DNA of 46,556 bases, from positions 1-46,556 of the forward strand of contig JAAWJE010000078.1 in assembly GCA_022796725.1 (NCBI GenBank), read 5' to 3'. This stretch comes from Clostridia bacterium. Its GTDB lineage: Bacteria; Bacillota; Clostridia; TANB77; CAG-508. The notes below the pieces were generated by a model, which was not told where the DNA came from, made no database searches, and saw only the letters and a program-made list of their open reading frames with translations. Made by a program: the position numbers and the translations under genes. Of this stretch, positions 25,416-35,323 are shown one piece after another. The number at the start of each line of letters is the position of its first letter. The stretch's first letter is position 1.

Positions 25416-25664
25416 ATGAAAATGTATATAATTGATAGATTTGAAGGAGACTTCGCAGTATGTGAAAACTACAATATAGATGAAGATAGTGATATAAAGA
25501 TTGAAAATATAAAAAAAGAATTAATACCAGAAGATGCAAAAGAAGGAGATATAATTGTAGTAAATAATGATAATCAAATATATATTGATTATCAGCAAAC
25601 TAAAATAAGAAAACAAAAAATAGAAGAACTTAGAAAAAGACTAACTAAAAATAAGGAGAATTAA
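25416..25664 (+). CDS. DUF3006 family small protein
   Basis: An 82-aa protein with the DUF3006 form: IIDRFEGDFAVCEN at the start, a LIPEDAKEGDIIVV core, and a charged helical tail (KIRKQKIEELRKRL). Function of the family is unknown. Its stop codon is directly followed by the addA ATG (no gap), and the addA SD (AAGGAG) lies within its last codons, so the two genes are translationally linked. SD for this gene is weak (TAGGTAGG). Confidence 0.8.
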   Translation: MKMYIIDRFEGDFAVCENYNIDEDSDIKIENIKKELIPEDAKEGDIIVVNNDNQIYIDYQQTKIRKQKIEELRKRLTKNKEN

Positions 25665-28600
25665 ATGCCAGAGTGGACTAAAGAACAAAAAAGAGCAATT
25701 GAAGAAAAAGGAAATAATATATTAGTAGCTGCTGCTGCTGGGAGTGGGAAAACAACAGTATTAGTAGAAAGAGTAATTCAAAAGATAATAAAAGATAGAA
25801 TTGATATAGATAGATTATTGATTGTTACATTTACAAATGCTGCGGCTTCAGAAATGAGAGAAAGAATATTAAATGCTTTATATAAAGAAATTGATAAAAA
25901 TCCTACTGATATTCATCTTCAAAAACAAATTGTTCTTTTAAATAAAGCAAATATTTGTACAATAGATGCTTTTTGTTTAGAGATAATAAAAAATAATTTT
26001 TTTGAAATAGGAATTTCATCTAATTTCAGAATTGCTGATAATATAGAACTTGAACTATTGAAACAAGAAGCTATGGAAGATTTATTTGAAAAATTATATT
26101 TAGATAGAGATAAAAAATTTGAAAAATTAATTGATATATATGCAGGATATAAAGGCGATGAAACATTAAAAGAACTTATATTTAAAATCTATGATAATAT
26201 ACAAAGTAATCCTTTCCAATATGAATGGTTAGATGAAAAAATTGAATATTTTAATGTAAAAAAACATATAGAAGAAGACTTTTCAAAATCAAAATGGGGA
26301 AAAGTATTAATTGAAAATTATAGAAATGAGATAATAGATGAAATAAATAGTTTGAAGGTTATAAAAAATAGATTACAAAATTATACAGAATTAGAAAAGT
26401 ATTATAATGTAATTAATAACGATATTGATGGTTTAAATGATGTAAAAAATTCATTAAATAATTGGGATGAAGCTTATAATGTAAGTAATAACTTAAAATT
26501 TAAAACTTGGCCAACTGATAAAAAAGTAACAATGGATTTAAAAGATGAAGCAAAATCAGCAAGAGATATTATAAAAGAAAAATATAATAAAATCACCAAA
26601 AAGACATTTATATATAATTCAAAAGAAGCATACCAAGATATATATGAAATGTATGATATATTAAAAAATTTAGGAGATTTAGTAGTAAAATTTGCAAAGT
26701 GCTTTGAAGAAAAAAAATTAGAAAAAAATATCATGGATTTTGGAGATATAGAACATAATGCTCTAAAAATATTAATTAAAAAAGATAAAAATGGAAATTA
26801 TATACCTTCAGAAATAGCAGAAAAATTAAAAGATAAATTTGAAGAAATTGCAATAGATGAATACCAAGATAGTAATTTAATTCAAGAGTATATATTAACT
26901 TCTACTTCAAAAGGAAATAATATTTTTATGGTTGGAGATGTAAAGCAAAGTATATATAAATTTCGACAAGCAAGACCAGAGTTATTTTTAGAGAAATATG
27001 AGACTTATAGTAATGATATATCAGAAAATGGTATTAAAGGTGTAAAAATTCAATTATTTAAAAATTTTAGAAGTAGAAAATCAGTAATAGATTTAACTAA
27101 TCTATTATTTGATAATATTATGAGCAAAAAATTAGGAGATATTGAATATACAAAGCAAGAATATTTAAACTTCGCAGCAAATTTTCAAGATTCAGAAGAT
27201 AATAAGAATAAAGCAGAGTTACATATTATAGATTTAAAAAATTCACAAAAAGAAGATGAAAGTATTTATGAAGATGATATTTACGAAGATGAGGACAAGT
27301 TAGAAGAAAATAAAAAACTAGAAAAACCAGAAATAGAAGCAAAATATGTAGCTGGTGAAATAAAAAGAATAATTGATAGTGAATATAAAATTTATGATAA
27401 AAATGTAGGATATAGAAATATACAATATAAAGATATTGTTATTTTACTTAGAGCTACAAGTATGGTATCTAATATATATGAAAAGGAATTATATGATATA
27501 GGAATTCCAGTTTATAGTGATACTGGAGAAGATTATCTTGAAACATTAGAAATCCAAAGAATAATTTCACTTTTAAAAATTATTGATAATCCATATCAAG
27601 ATATACCATTACTTACAGTACTAAGGTCTCCAATATTTGACTTTTCAGATGAAGAACTTACGACAATAAGGCTTGTAAATAGAGAAAATTACTTTTATAA
27701 AACTATGGAAGAAGCAATAGAAAATAATAGTTTAGAAGATAGCACAAAAAATAAAATAAAGAATTTAATTAGTAGTATAGAAAAATGGAGAGAAGAAGAA
27801 AAGTATTTAAAATTAAATGAGTTAATATGGAAAATTTATATTGATACAGGATATTATAGTTATGTTGGACTTACTAAAAATGGAGAGTTAAAACAAGCAA
27901 ATTTAAAACTACTTTTTGAAAAAGCAAAAGATTATGAAAAAATTAGCTTTAAAGGGCTATTTAATTTTGTAAAATATATAGAAAAAATAAAAAAATCAAA
28001 TGCTGATATGAATTCTGCAAAAATTATTGGTGAAAATGAAAATGTTGTTAGAATAATGAGCATACATAAAAGCAAAGGGCTAGAATTTCCCGTTGTATTC
28101 TTATGTAGAAGTGACAAAAATATAAATATGAGATCATTAAATGAAAATATATTATTAGACCAAGATTTAGGAATAGGTCCAAAATATATTAATTATGAAA
28201 GAAAAATTGAATATAATACAGCAGCAAGAGAAGCGGTAAGACTTAAATCAAAGAATGAAAGTATTTCAGAAGAAATGAGAATATTATATGTTGCACTTAC
28301 AAGAGCAAAAGAAAAACTAATAATTGTGGGAATAAAAAATGATTATGAAAAGGACATAGATAATAAAAAAGAACTTTTAAAGATATATGAAAAAGAACAA
28401 AATAACAAGATAAATCATTTATTAGTACAAAAATATACATCATACTTAGATTGGCTTGAATTAATGTATTTAAATAATATTCAAAATATAAATGACTATT
28501 TAGAAATGAAAATTATAAATGAAGATGAAATAAATATAGAACTAGAGCAAAAAAATGAAGAGTATAGATTAGAATTTAGTAAAGATAAAGAATTAAATAA

Positions 28601-29306
28601 ATTAGATGAAACACTAAACTGGGAATATAAATACATATTAGATACTTTAGTTCCAAGTAAAACATCTGTTACAAAAATAAAAAAGTTAATTAATTTAGAA
28701 AATAAAGATAAACTAGAAAAAATAATAGCAATAGATGATAACGAGAATAATAATGCTTTAGAAATAAAACCAGAATTTATGAAAGATGAGAAAATAACTC
28801 AAGCACAAAAAGGAACAATAATTCATTTATGTTTGCAGAAACTTGATTTAAAGAGAAATTATAATATGTCTGATATAGTAGATTTAATAAATAAATTAGA
28901 ATATCAGAACATAATAACAAATCAAGAAAGAAAAAGTATAAATATTAATAAAATAAAAAACTTTGTTGACTCAGAATTTGCAGAAAGAATAAGAAATGCA
29001 AAATTTATAGAAAAAGAAAAACCTTTTTATACTTATGTTAAAGCAAAAGATATATATAATAATTCATCAGAAGAAAATATACTTGTCCAAGGTATAATAG
29101 ATTTATACTTTATTGAGAAAAATGGAAATGTTGTATTAGTAGATTATAAAACAGACTATGTAACAAATGAAAATGAGTTAATAGAAAAGTATAAAACTCA
29201 ATTAGAGTTATATAAAAATGCTTTAGAAAAGTCATTAAATAAAAAAATAAAAGATACATTTATATATTCAGTATATCTTGGAAAAGAAATTAAAATAGAT
29301 GAATAA
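25665..29306 (+). CDS. addA: ATP-dependent helicase/nuclease subunit AddA
   Basis: The motor and nuclease subunit of the AddAB complex, which resects double-strand breaks for recombination. The 1213-aa protein is a UvrD-like SF1A helicase: Q-like start (WTKEQKRAI), Walker A AAAGSGKTT (residues 26-30 GSGKT), motif II IDEYQDSN, motif III GDVKQSIYKFRQARP, motif V/VI blocks (MSIHKSKGLEFPVVFL and ILYVALTRAKEKL), and a C-terminal RecB-type nuclease with QGIIDLYF and DYKTD (Asp1160, Lys1162). All key residues are present. AddB, normally the adjacent upstream gene, is not in the window; the position is occupied by DUF3006 and the HNH pair. Confidence 0.95.
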   Translation: MPEWTKEQKRAIEEKGNNILVAAAAGSGKTTVLVERVIQKIIKDRIDIDRLLIVTFTNAAASEMRERILNALYKEIDKNPTDIHLQKQIVLLNKANICTIDAFCLEIIKNNFFEIGISSNFRIADNIELELLKQEAMEDLFEKLYLDRDKKFEKLIDIYAGYKGDETLKELIFKIYDNIQSNPFQYEWLDEKIEYFNVKKHIEEDFSKSKWGKVLIENYRNEIIDEINSLKVIKNRLQNYTELEKYYNVINNDIDGLNDVKNSLNNWDEAYNVSNNLKFKTWPTDKKVTMDLKDEAKSARDIIKEKYNKITKKTFIYNSKEAYQDIYEMYDILKNLGDLVVKFAKCFEEKKLEKNIMDFGDIEHNALKILIKKDKNGNYIPSEIAEKLKDKFEEIAIDEYQDSNLIQEYILTSTSKGNNIFMVGDVKQSIYKFRQARPELFLEKYETYSNDISENGIKGVKIQLFKNFRSRKSVIDLTNLLFDNIMSKKLGDIEYTKQEYLNFAANFQDSEDNKNKAELHIIDLKNSQKEDESIYEDDIYEDEDKLEENKKLEKPEIEAKYVAGEIKRIIDSEYKIYDKNVGYRNIQYKDIVILLRATSMVSNIYEKELYDIGIPVYSDTGEDYLETLEIQRIISLLKIIDNPYQDIPLLTVLRSPIFDFSDEELTTIRLVNRENYFYKTMEEAIENNSLEDSTKNKIKNLISSIEKWREEEKYLKLNELIWKIYIDTGYYSYVGLTKNGELKQANLKLLFEKAKDYEKISFKGLFNFVKYIEKIKKSNADMNSAKIIGENENVVRIMSIHKSKGLEFPVVFLCRSDKNINMRSLNENILLDQDLGIGPKYINYERKIEYNTAAREAVRLKSKNESISEEMRILYVALTRAKEKLIIVGIKNDYEKDIDNKKELLKIYEKEQNNKINHLLVQKYTSYLDWLELMYLNNIQNINDYLEMKIINEDEINIELEQKNEEYRLEFSKDKELNKLDETLNWEYKYILDTLVPSKTSVTKIKKLINLENKDKLEKIIAIDDNENNNALEIKPEFMKDEKITQAQKGTIIHLCLQKLDLKRNYNMSDIVDLINKLEYQNIITNQERKSININKIKNFVDSEFAERIRNAKFIEKEKPFYTYVKAKDIYNNSSEENILVQGIIDLYFIEKNGNVVLVDYKTDYVTNENELIEKYKTQLELYKNALEKSLNKKIKDTFIYSVYLGKEIKIDE

Positions 29307-29400
29307 TAATTTATACAAACCACATAATTGAAAAATGTTCTGAATTTATAGACTTTGTGGTTGAGGGCATCGAAAAAATGAGGGAGGGGCGGACTTGATT
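29307..29400 (+). pseudogene. Possible remnant of a foreign coding sequence
   Basis: After the addA stop, one frame stays open for 30 codons up to TGA at about 29398 and reads like the C-terminus of a real protein (FIDFVVEGIEKMREGRT). It has no start codon or SD and its second half is G-rich, unlike the surroundings. An AACCACA...TGTGGTT inverted repeat (about 29318-29361) lies in it. It may be the tail of a decayed mobile-element gene, or simply a structured 3' end. Confidence 0.25.
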
Positions 29401-29417
29401 TCCACTCCTCTTTTTTT
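29379..29417 (+). terminator. Terminator after addA
   Basis: GAGGGAGGGG pairs imperfectly with CCACTCCTC, followed by T7. Confidence 0.6.
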
Positions 29418-29660
29418 ATTTTTAGAAAACAAGAAGAAATATTTAATTAGTTAGTTCTTTTTTTAATGAATTATAACGTTAAAATAATATCTTTTTATGT
29501 AAAAATCTATATAACTTATCATAAAATATAATAAGAATATGTATAAAGCACGATGAATTTAAGTTAAAACTATACAATAAAATTGTAAAGCCACAATTTT
29601 AAAAGTAAAACTGAGAAAAAATGTTATAAATCAATATAGCATATAAAAATAGAATAGACA

Positions 29661-29688
29661 ATTGCCATTTTTTCAAGAAATTGGCAAT
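29661..29688 (+). other. Inverted repeat in the addA-GNAT gap
   Basis: ATTGCCA and TGGCAAT flank 14 bases. There is no T run after it, so an operator or RNA hairpin is more likely than a terminator. Apart from this, the terminator and the promoter at 29723, I see nothing in the 29418-29834 gap. Confidence 0.45.
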
Positions 29689-29722
29689 ATTAGCAAAAAA
29701 TTGAATGTTTTTGTTTTTGATT

Positions 29723-29750
29723 TTGAACTTAAATCGGAGTATTATATATA
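29723..29750 (+). promoter_or_regulatory. Candidate promoter of the GNAT/ATP-grasp operon
   Basis: TTGAAC, 16-base spacer, TATATA (or 18 bases to TATAGT), leaving an 80-base leader. The inverted repeat 35 bases upstream could be an operator. Confidence 0.45.
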
Positions 29751-29834
29751 GTGTATTGGTAAATATATCTATAAAAAAAGAGTTTTATAGACTATATATA
29801 CTATTTACTATTTTAAATATAGGAGAAAATTTCT

Positions 29835-30860
29835 ATGAAAAAAAAGAAGAAAAAAGAAAAAGCAAAACCCCGAAAGCAGAGTTTAGGGGTAAATTTAAAA
29901 GAAAGAATTTTTAATTATTATATTAAAGAAACGGAGGAAAGTACAAAAAGTTATAATAAATTTTTAACTAATAAAAGTAATTTAGATAATGTTGATTTTT
30001 ATTTATTTCAAACAATTGAAAATAAAGAAAAAATTAGAGATATGTTATTTGAATTAGCATATTTTTATGATACTAATTTTATAGGGAATAAAGACTTTAT
30101 TCATATACCTAATATAAGTACAATAGTTGATAATACTGTTAATCACCCAATAGTTCTTGCTACAAAGAAAGATGAGTTAGGAAACGAATGTATTTTAGGT
30201 GCTACTACAATAAAAATAGAAAATAATAATTCAATATCAAATAATCCATATTTTCCAACTAAAAATGAGAATATATTATCTATAACAGGTATTTTAAGTA
30301 ATATGAATGCTACATTTAGTGATGGAAATAAAATTAGAGGTATTGGAAAACAGCTATTTAAAACAGCTATTAAAGGTGCATATCAAATTAATAAAAATGA
30401 AAATATTAGACTTATATGTGAAATAGATTGCAGAAATAAAAATAGCTTATATTCTATTAGTAATGCAGTTAGAGAATTAAATAATGAAGGAACAAAAACT
30501 CAATTAGAGATAGTAGGATACTACGAAGAACTTGATAAAAAAGGTAAGTCAACTGCTGCACCTACATTTGTCTTAGAAGTAGATTTATGTGGTGACAAAG
30601 ATATTAATCATCAAGAGAAGTTTTTTAAATTTAATGATTATAGAAAGTATAATGATGAATTAAATGAGGGTCTTTTAGAAGCTATTAAAAATAATACTAA
30701 GGAATATAGAAGATTTATTAATACTAAGGAAGATAAAATAATTGTATATCATAGAATAAAAGCAATTGATGCTTTAAATGTTACTGTAAACTCTGATAAT
30801 ACAATAAAAGGTAATGAAAGAGTACCAGTACTGCAAAGCTTAAGCGTAGAATATGTATAA
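29835..30860 (+). CDS. GNAT-like acyltransferase paired with an ATP-grasp ligase
   Basis: A 341-aa protein with a very basic N-terminus (eleven Lys/Arg in the first 18 residues), then a region that I read as a GNAT fold: a strand ENILSITGILSN, the acetyl-CoA pyrophosphate loop RGIGKQLFKTAI (Arg168-x-x-Gly171), and then LICEIDCRNKNSLYSISNAVREL, as in the helix-strand-Asn-x-x-Ser end of GNAT enzymes. The C-terminal 100 residues are unassigned. SD AGGAG, 9-base spacing. The next gene, an ATP-grasp ligase, starts 36 bases after the stop and the two share one terminator. N-acylation of an amino acid or peptide made by the partner is an inference. Confidence 0.6.
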   Translation: MKKKKKKEKAKPRKQSLGVNLKERIFNYYIKETEESTKSYNKFLTNKSNLDNVDFYLFQTIENKEKIRDMLFELAYFYDTNFIGNKDFIHIPNISTIVDNTVNHPIVLATKKDELGNECILGATTIKIENNNSISNNPYFPTKNENILSITGILSNMNATFSDGNKIRGIGKQLFKTAIKGAYQINKNENIRLICEIDCRNKNSLYSISNAVRELNNEGTKTQLEIVGYYEELDKKGKSTAAPTFVLEVDLCGDKDINHQEKFFKFNDYRKYNDELNEGLLEAIKNNTKEYRRFINTKEDKIIVYHRIKAIDALNVTVNSDNTIKGNERVPVLQSLSVEYV

Positions 30861-30896
30861 AGATGAATCAATAATTTTAGAAAGCTGAGTGAATTT

Positions 30897-32648
30897 ATGA
30901 ATCAAAATAAATATGTAATAAGTATTAAAAGAGAAGCTTTAAGATGTTCTTTTAAAGGTAAAAAAAGTTTAAAATCATTCCCTAAAGCATTTGGAAATAA
31001 AGAAAAGAATATATTTATAAGTTGTAATGAAGATGAATCTATATTGAAATTAAAAGTTTCAGCTTCAAATTACAAAAATGTATATATAAAAATGCAAGAA
31101 ATAACAAATGTTGTCGTTAATGAGCTACACTCATTAAAAGAAATGATTTATGCATCATCTTTTTATGATGATTGTATGATTGCAGAAGCAAAAATTAATA
31201 TTAAAATTGATAAAGAATATTATGAAGAGTTAAGAAAAATATATGATTTACCAGAAAAATTAGAAGAAGCATATATATTAATAAAGAAAAGAATGGAATA
31301 TATAAATAGTTTTATTCAAAAAAGTTATGGTAAAATCAAAATTAAAGCAAATAAAAAAGATATTTCAATATATAATATAAGATTAAATATATTTGACAAA
31401 TATGGAATAAGTGAATCTGATTTAATGTTTTTTGTTTCATCAGTATTTATGTGTTTAAGAGATATAGAAATTAGTAATATTAAAGAACTTCAAAAAGCTT
31501 TATTAGAAACAGATAAAAAATTAAATTTAAAATGTGAAGATGGAATTAAAAATATTTGTAATGAACTAAAAGAAGAAAAAACAAGAATAGATAAAGAAAA
31601 TGAATATTCAAAAGAAGATATTATTAATATTTCTAACGATTATAATGAATATGCTTATAATCAAAGATATTGTATGCAAAAGAATAAAAATCTAGTTGCA
31701 GAATCTGTTGTTATAATTAAAGATGCAATTGCAAATGGTATTGATTTTGAAGTATTAAATGAAAATAAAAGTACAGTAGAGTTTAGAGGAAATGGAAATA
31801 TTGAGTTTGTAATTGAAGGAAATAAGACTGATAGAGATAATTATATTTTCCCAATAATTACAGATGATAAGTATATATCTAAACAAGAAATGAAAAAAGC
31901 GGGATTGTCAGTTCCTAATGCTATACTTTTAGATAAGGATATGAATAAAAAAGATATTGAGGAATTAGTTTCTGAATATTATAATAAAAAAATAGTTGTA
32001 AAACCAAGAAATACAAATTATGGTACAGGGATAACAGTTTTTAGTAAGAAAGCTTCAAAATCTCAAATTTTAAATGCTATTGAATATGCTTTTAAATTTG
32101 ATAATAATGTTTTAATTGAAGAATATAAAAAAGGGATGGAATATAGATTTTTAGTTATAAATGGTAAAGTTTTAAGTGTTTGCCATAGGAGAATTGCATC
32201 TGTTGTTGGTGATGGAAAATCTACTATTAAAGAATTAATTGATGCCAAAAACAAAGAACCTTGGCATGCTCTTACAGGAACACCTGTTAAAATGGATGAA
32301 CCTGTAAAAGAATATTTAAAATTACAAGATCTTAACTATGAATCAATAATCCCTGAAGGGAAAAGAATATTTTTAAGGACAAATTCTAATTGTTCTACTG
32401 GTGGAGAAAGTATAGATTATACTGATATAATGCCATCAAAGTTTAAGAAAATAGCTGAAAAGGCTGCAAAAGTTTTTGATGCAAAAATTTGTGGTGTAGA
32501 TATCATTATTGATAATTTACAAAAAGATGAATATTCTATTATAGAGATAAATGATAATCCAGGATATTCTATTAATGAATGGCCTTATGAAGGAAGAGGA
32601 GAAAAGATAGGAATTTCAATATTAAAACTTTTAAATTTAATGAATTAA
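30897..32648 (+). CDS. ATP-grasp amino-acid/peptide ligase, GshF/CphA-like
   Basis: A 583-aa protein. The C-terminal half (about 325-583) is an ATP-grasp domain of the glutathione-synthetase (GshF) / cyanophycin-synthetase type: AGLSVPNAILL, KKIVVKPRNTNYGTGITVF, LIEEYKKGMEYRFLVINGKV, ASVVGDGKSTIKELID, FLRTNSNCSTGGESIDYTD and the metal-binding end EINDNPG. These enzymes join an amino acid to a carboxylate via an acylphosphate. The N-terminal 300 residues are not the gamma-glutamylcysteine ligase domain of GshF and match nothing I know; they are helical and charged. Weak SD (GAGTGA). Composition matches the host. Substrates unknown. Confidence 0.78.
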   Translation: MNQNKYVISIKREALRCSFKGKKSLKSFPKAFGNKEKNIFISCNEDESILKLKVSASNYKNVYIKMQEITNVVVNELHSLKEMIYASSFYDDCMIAEAKINIKIDKEYYEELRKIYDLPEKLEEAYILIKKRMEYINSFIQKSYGKIKIKANKKDISIYNIRLNIFDKYGISESDLMFFVSSVFMCLRDIEISNIKELQKALLETDKKLNLKCEDGIKNICNELKEEKTRIDKENEYSKEDIINISNDYNEYAYNQRYCMQKNKNLVAESVVIIKDAIANGIDFEVLNENKSTVEFRGNGNIEFVIEGNKTDRDNYIFPIITDDKYISKQEMKKAGLSVPNAILLDKDMNKKDIEELVSEYYNKKIVVKPRNTNYGTGITVFSKKASKSQILNAIEYAFKFDNNVLIEEYKKGMEYRFLVINGKVLSVCHRRIASVVGDGKSTIKELIDAKNKEPWHALTGTPVKMDEPVKEYLKLQDLNYESIIPEGKRIFLRTNSNCSTGGESIDYTDIMPSKFKKIAEKAAKVFDAKICGVDIIIDNLQKDEYSIIEINDNPGYSINEWPYEGRGEKIGISILKLLNLMN

Positions 32649-32652
32649 AAAT

Positions 32653-32688
32653 AGAAGGAGAAGATTTATTTTCTTCTTCTTATTTTTA
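32653..32688 (+). terminator. Terminator of the GNAT/ATP-grasp operon
   Basis: AGAAGGAGAA pairs with TTCTTCTTCT (wobbles), followed by TATTTTTATT. Confidence 0.7.
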
Positions 32689-32771
32689 TTAGAGAACTCC
32701 AAAATATTGAAAAAAAAAGAAAAGTATGATAAAATATAATAGTATTTGGAAAAATATAGGAGGAGCCTTTT

Positions 32772-33368
32772 ATGGATAGATTAAAAACATTTAGAAATTA
32801 TTGTTTGTATATAATTGTTTTTTTTATCTTCTCTAATATAGCTACAAATGTAATGATTAGTAATTCCTATGCTAACTTATCACAAGAAACAAATGTAATA
32901 AAGTCAGATGAAGGAATAACTGTTGAACCTGTAGATGTAAAGGCTAATAGAAGACAAGGTATTTTTAAAGGAAAAGTAATTAATACATCAAATGAAAAAA
33001 TAGATAAAAAATATATAAGAGTCAGGGCTTATGATGGAAATATTCTACTTCAAACTAGATATTTAACTGTAACAGACTTAGAGCCCAAGGAGACTAGAGA
33101 ATTTACTACAAAATTTACTGCAGATGAAATTGATAATTATAAAGTTGATTTTACAAATGAAGCACCAATAGAAAGAACAATAATAGATGATGCAATAGAT
33201 AAAGTTGTAGAATTATTCAATAAAGCTAAAAATAGTAATTCTTTAGAAAAAATAACTTTTGAACCACTAGATGTTACACAATATAATATTCCAAACTGGG
33301 CTTGGTTTATGGCTTTAGGAATTGCAATATATTATATACCAAGTGGAGCTATATGGTTTATAATTTAA
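32772..33368 (+). CDS. Membrane-anchored FxLYD-like domain protein
   Basis: A 198-aa protein with a hydrophobic N-terminal segment (about 11-33, signal anchor) and a C-terminal membrane helix (about 175-197, WAWFMALGIAIYYIPSGAIWFII). Between them is a beta-sandwich region, residues 45-125, with the pattern GKVINTSNEKIDKKYIRVRAYDGN...TRYLTVTDLEPKETREF, like FxLYD domains that bind or stabilise envelope complexes. The fold faces the outside if the first segment is an anchor. SD AGGAGG. Stands alone between two terminators. No function known. Confidence 0.65.
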   Translation: MDRLKTFRNYCLYIIVFFIFSNIATNVMISNSYANLSQETNVIKSDEGITVEPVDVKANRRQGIFKGKVINTSNEKIDKKYIRVRAYDGNILLQTRYLTVTDLEPKETREFTTKFTADEIDNYKVDFTNEAPIERTIIDDAIDKVVELFNKAKNSNSLEKITFEPLDVTQYNIPNWAWFMALGIAIYYIPSGAIWFII

Positions 33369-33377
33369 AAATATAAA

Positions 33378-33418
33378 GTGTTTTATTTAAGATAAATGCT
33401 TGAATAAAATGCTTTTTT
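33378..33418 (+). terminator. Intrinsic terminator before lepA
   Basis: GTGTTTTATTTAAG pairs with CTTGAATAAAATGC (wobbles), followed by T6. Confidence 0.8.
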
Positions 33419-33486
33419 ATTGTTTAAAAATTAATACTATGATAAAATAAAAATTATTATAATAAGAAAACAAGGAGAGAATAATT

Positions 33487-35298
33487 GTGCATAATCAGAA
33501 ATTTATTAGAAATTTTAGTATAATTGCTCATATAGACCATGGAAAATCAACTCTAGCAGATAGACTTATAGAATGTACAGGTGTGCTTTCTAAAAGAGAA
33601 ATGGAAAGTCAAGTTTTAGACAATATGGATATAGAAAAAGAAAGAGGAATTACAATAAAATCACAGGCTGTAAGAATGAATTATAAAGCAAAAGATGGAA
33701 ATACTTATGTTTTGAATTTGATAGATACACCAGGTCATGTAGATTTTAATTATGAAGTTTCAAGAAGCTTAGCTGCTTGTGAAGGAGCAGTGCTTATAGT
33801 TGATAGTAGCCAAGGTGTTGAAGCTCAAACTTTAGCAAATGTATATTTAGCATTAGATAATAATCTTGAAATATTACCAGTAATAAATAAAATTGATCTT
33901 CCAAATGCAAGACCTGATGAAGTAAAAAAAGAAATTGAAGATATAATAGGAATTCCTGCAATGGATGCTCCATGCATTTCAGCGAAATCTGGATTAAATG
34001 TGGAAGAAGTTTTAGAGAGAATTGTAACAGATATTAATCCACCAGATGGTGATGAAAATGGAAAATTACAATGTTTAATATTTGATTCTTTTTATGATAA
34101 TTATAAAGGTGCAATAAGTTATGTTAGAATAAAAGAAGGAACTGTAAAGGCTGGAGATGAAATATTATTTATGGCAACAAATAAGTCTTTTATTGTAACA
34201 GAAGTTGGATACTTTGGAGCAGGACAATATATTGAATCAAAAGAATTAAAAGCTGGAGAAGTTGGATATATTGCAGCTAGTGTTAAAACTGTATCAGATG
34301 TACACGTTGGCGATACAATTACTCATAAAGATAGAAAAGCAGAAAAACCACTTCCAGGATATAAAAAAGCAAATTCTATGGTTTATTGTGGAATGTATCC
34401 ATTAGATGGTAGTGAATATGAAGCATTAAAAACTGCTTTAGAGAAATTAAAGTTAAATGATGCTGCATTAGAATATGAACCTGAAACATCTATTGCTTTA
34501 GGATTTGGATTTAGATGTGGATTTTTAGGTCTGTTACATTTAGAAATAATAATAGAGAGACTAGAAAGAGAATTTGATTTAGGGTTAATTACTACTGCAC
34601 CATCAGTTATTTATAAAGTACATAAAACAGATGGAAGTATTATCGAACTTTATAATCCAACAGATTTACCAGAGACACAAGAAATTAGTTATATAGAAGA
34701 ACCAATAGTAAAAGCTGAAATAATGCTACCAAAAGATTTTGTAGGAAATGTAATGGATATATGCCAAAAAAGAAGAGGAATATATATAGATATGAAATAT
34801 TTAGATGAAAATAGAGTAGTTCTAGAGTATGACTTACCATTAAATGAGATTATATATGACTTTTTTGATACTTTAAAATCAAAAACTAAAGGATATGCTT
34901 CAGTAGATTATGAATTTAAGGAATATAAAAGAGCTGAACTTGTTAAACTTGATATATTCATTAATAATGAAGCAGTAGATGCTCTTTCATTTATAGTCCA
35001 TAAAGAATCTGCATATACTAGAGGAAGAAAAATGGCTGAAAAATTAAAAACAGTAATTCCAAGACAATTATTTGAAATTCCAATTCAAGCAGTTGTTAGT
35101 GGAAAAATTATAGCAAGAGAGACATTGTCAGCAATGAGAAAAGATGTTTTAGCTAAATGTTATGGAGGAGATATAACTAGAAAGAAAAAACTTCTAGAAA
35201 AGCAGAAAAAAGGAAAGAAAAAGATGAGACAGATTGGTAATGTTGAAATACCACAAGAAGCATTTTTGTCAGTATTAAAATTAGATGAAGAAGAATAA
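33487..35298 (+). CDS. lepA: Elongation factor 4 (LepA)
   Basis: A ribosome-dependent GTPase that acts on stalled or mis-translocated ribosomes and in 30S assembly. The 603-aa protein has all G motifs near the N-terminus ([22 protein letters not shown]), EF-G-like domains II, III and V, and the LepA-specific C-terminal domain with [29 protein letters not shown] start at 33487 with SD AAGGAGA. It is followed by rlmB 25 bases after the stop. Confidence 0.97.
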   Translation: MHNQKFIRNFSIIAHIDHGKSTLADRLIECTGVLSKREMESQVLDNMDIEKERGITIKSQAVRMNYKAKDGNTYVLNLIDTPGHVDFNYEVSRSLAACEGAVLIVDSSQGVEAQTLANVYLALDNNLEILPVINKIDLPNARPDEVKKEIEDIIGIPAMDAPCISAKSGLNVEEVLERIVTDINPPDGDENGKLQCLIFDSFYDNYKGAISYVRIKEGTVKAGDEILFMATNKSFIVTEVGYFGAGQYIESKELKAGEVGYIAASVKTVSDVHVGDTITHKDRKAEKPLPGYKKANSMVYCGMYPLDGSEYEALKTALEKLKLNDAALEYEPETSIALGFGFRCGFLGLLHLEIIIERLEREFDLGLITTAPSVIYKVHKTDGSIIELYNPTDLPETQEISYIEEPIVKAEIMLPKDFVGNVMDICQKRRGIYIDMKYLDENRVVLEYDLPLNEIIYDFFDTLKSKTKGYASVDYEFKEYKRAELVKLDIFINNEAVDALSFIVHKESAYTRGRKMAEKLKTVIPRQLFEIPIQAVVSGKIIARETLSAMRKDVLAKCYGGDITRKKKLLEKQKKGKKKMRQIGNVEIPQEAFLSVLKLDEEE

Positions 35299-35323
35299 AA
35301 TATTTTTTAGAGTAGAGGTAATA

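Noticed and set aside
29705-29914. 69-aa ORF overlapping the GNAT-like gene
   Set aside because: Out of frame with a better-supported gene, no SD, hydrophobic-plus-lysine composition typical of chance AT-rich translation.
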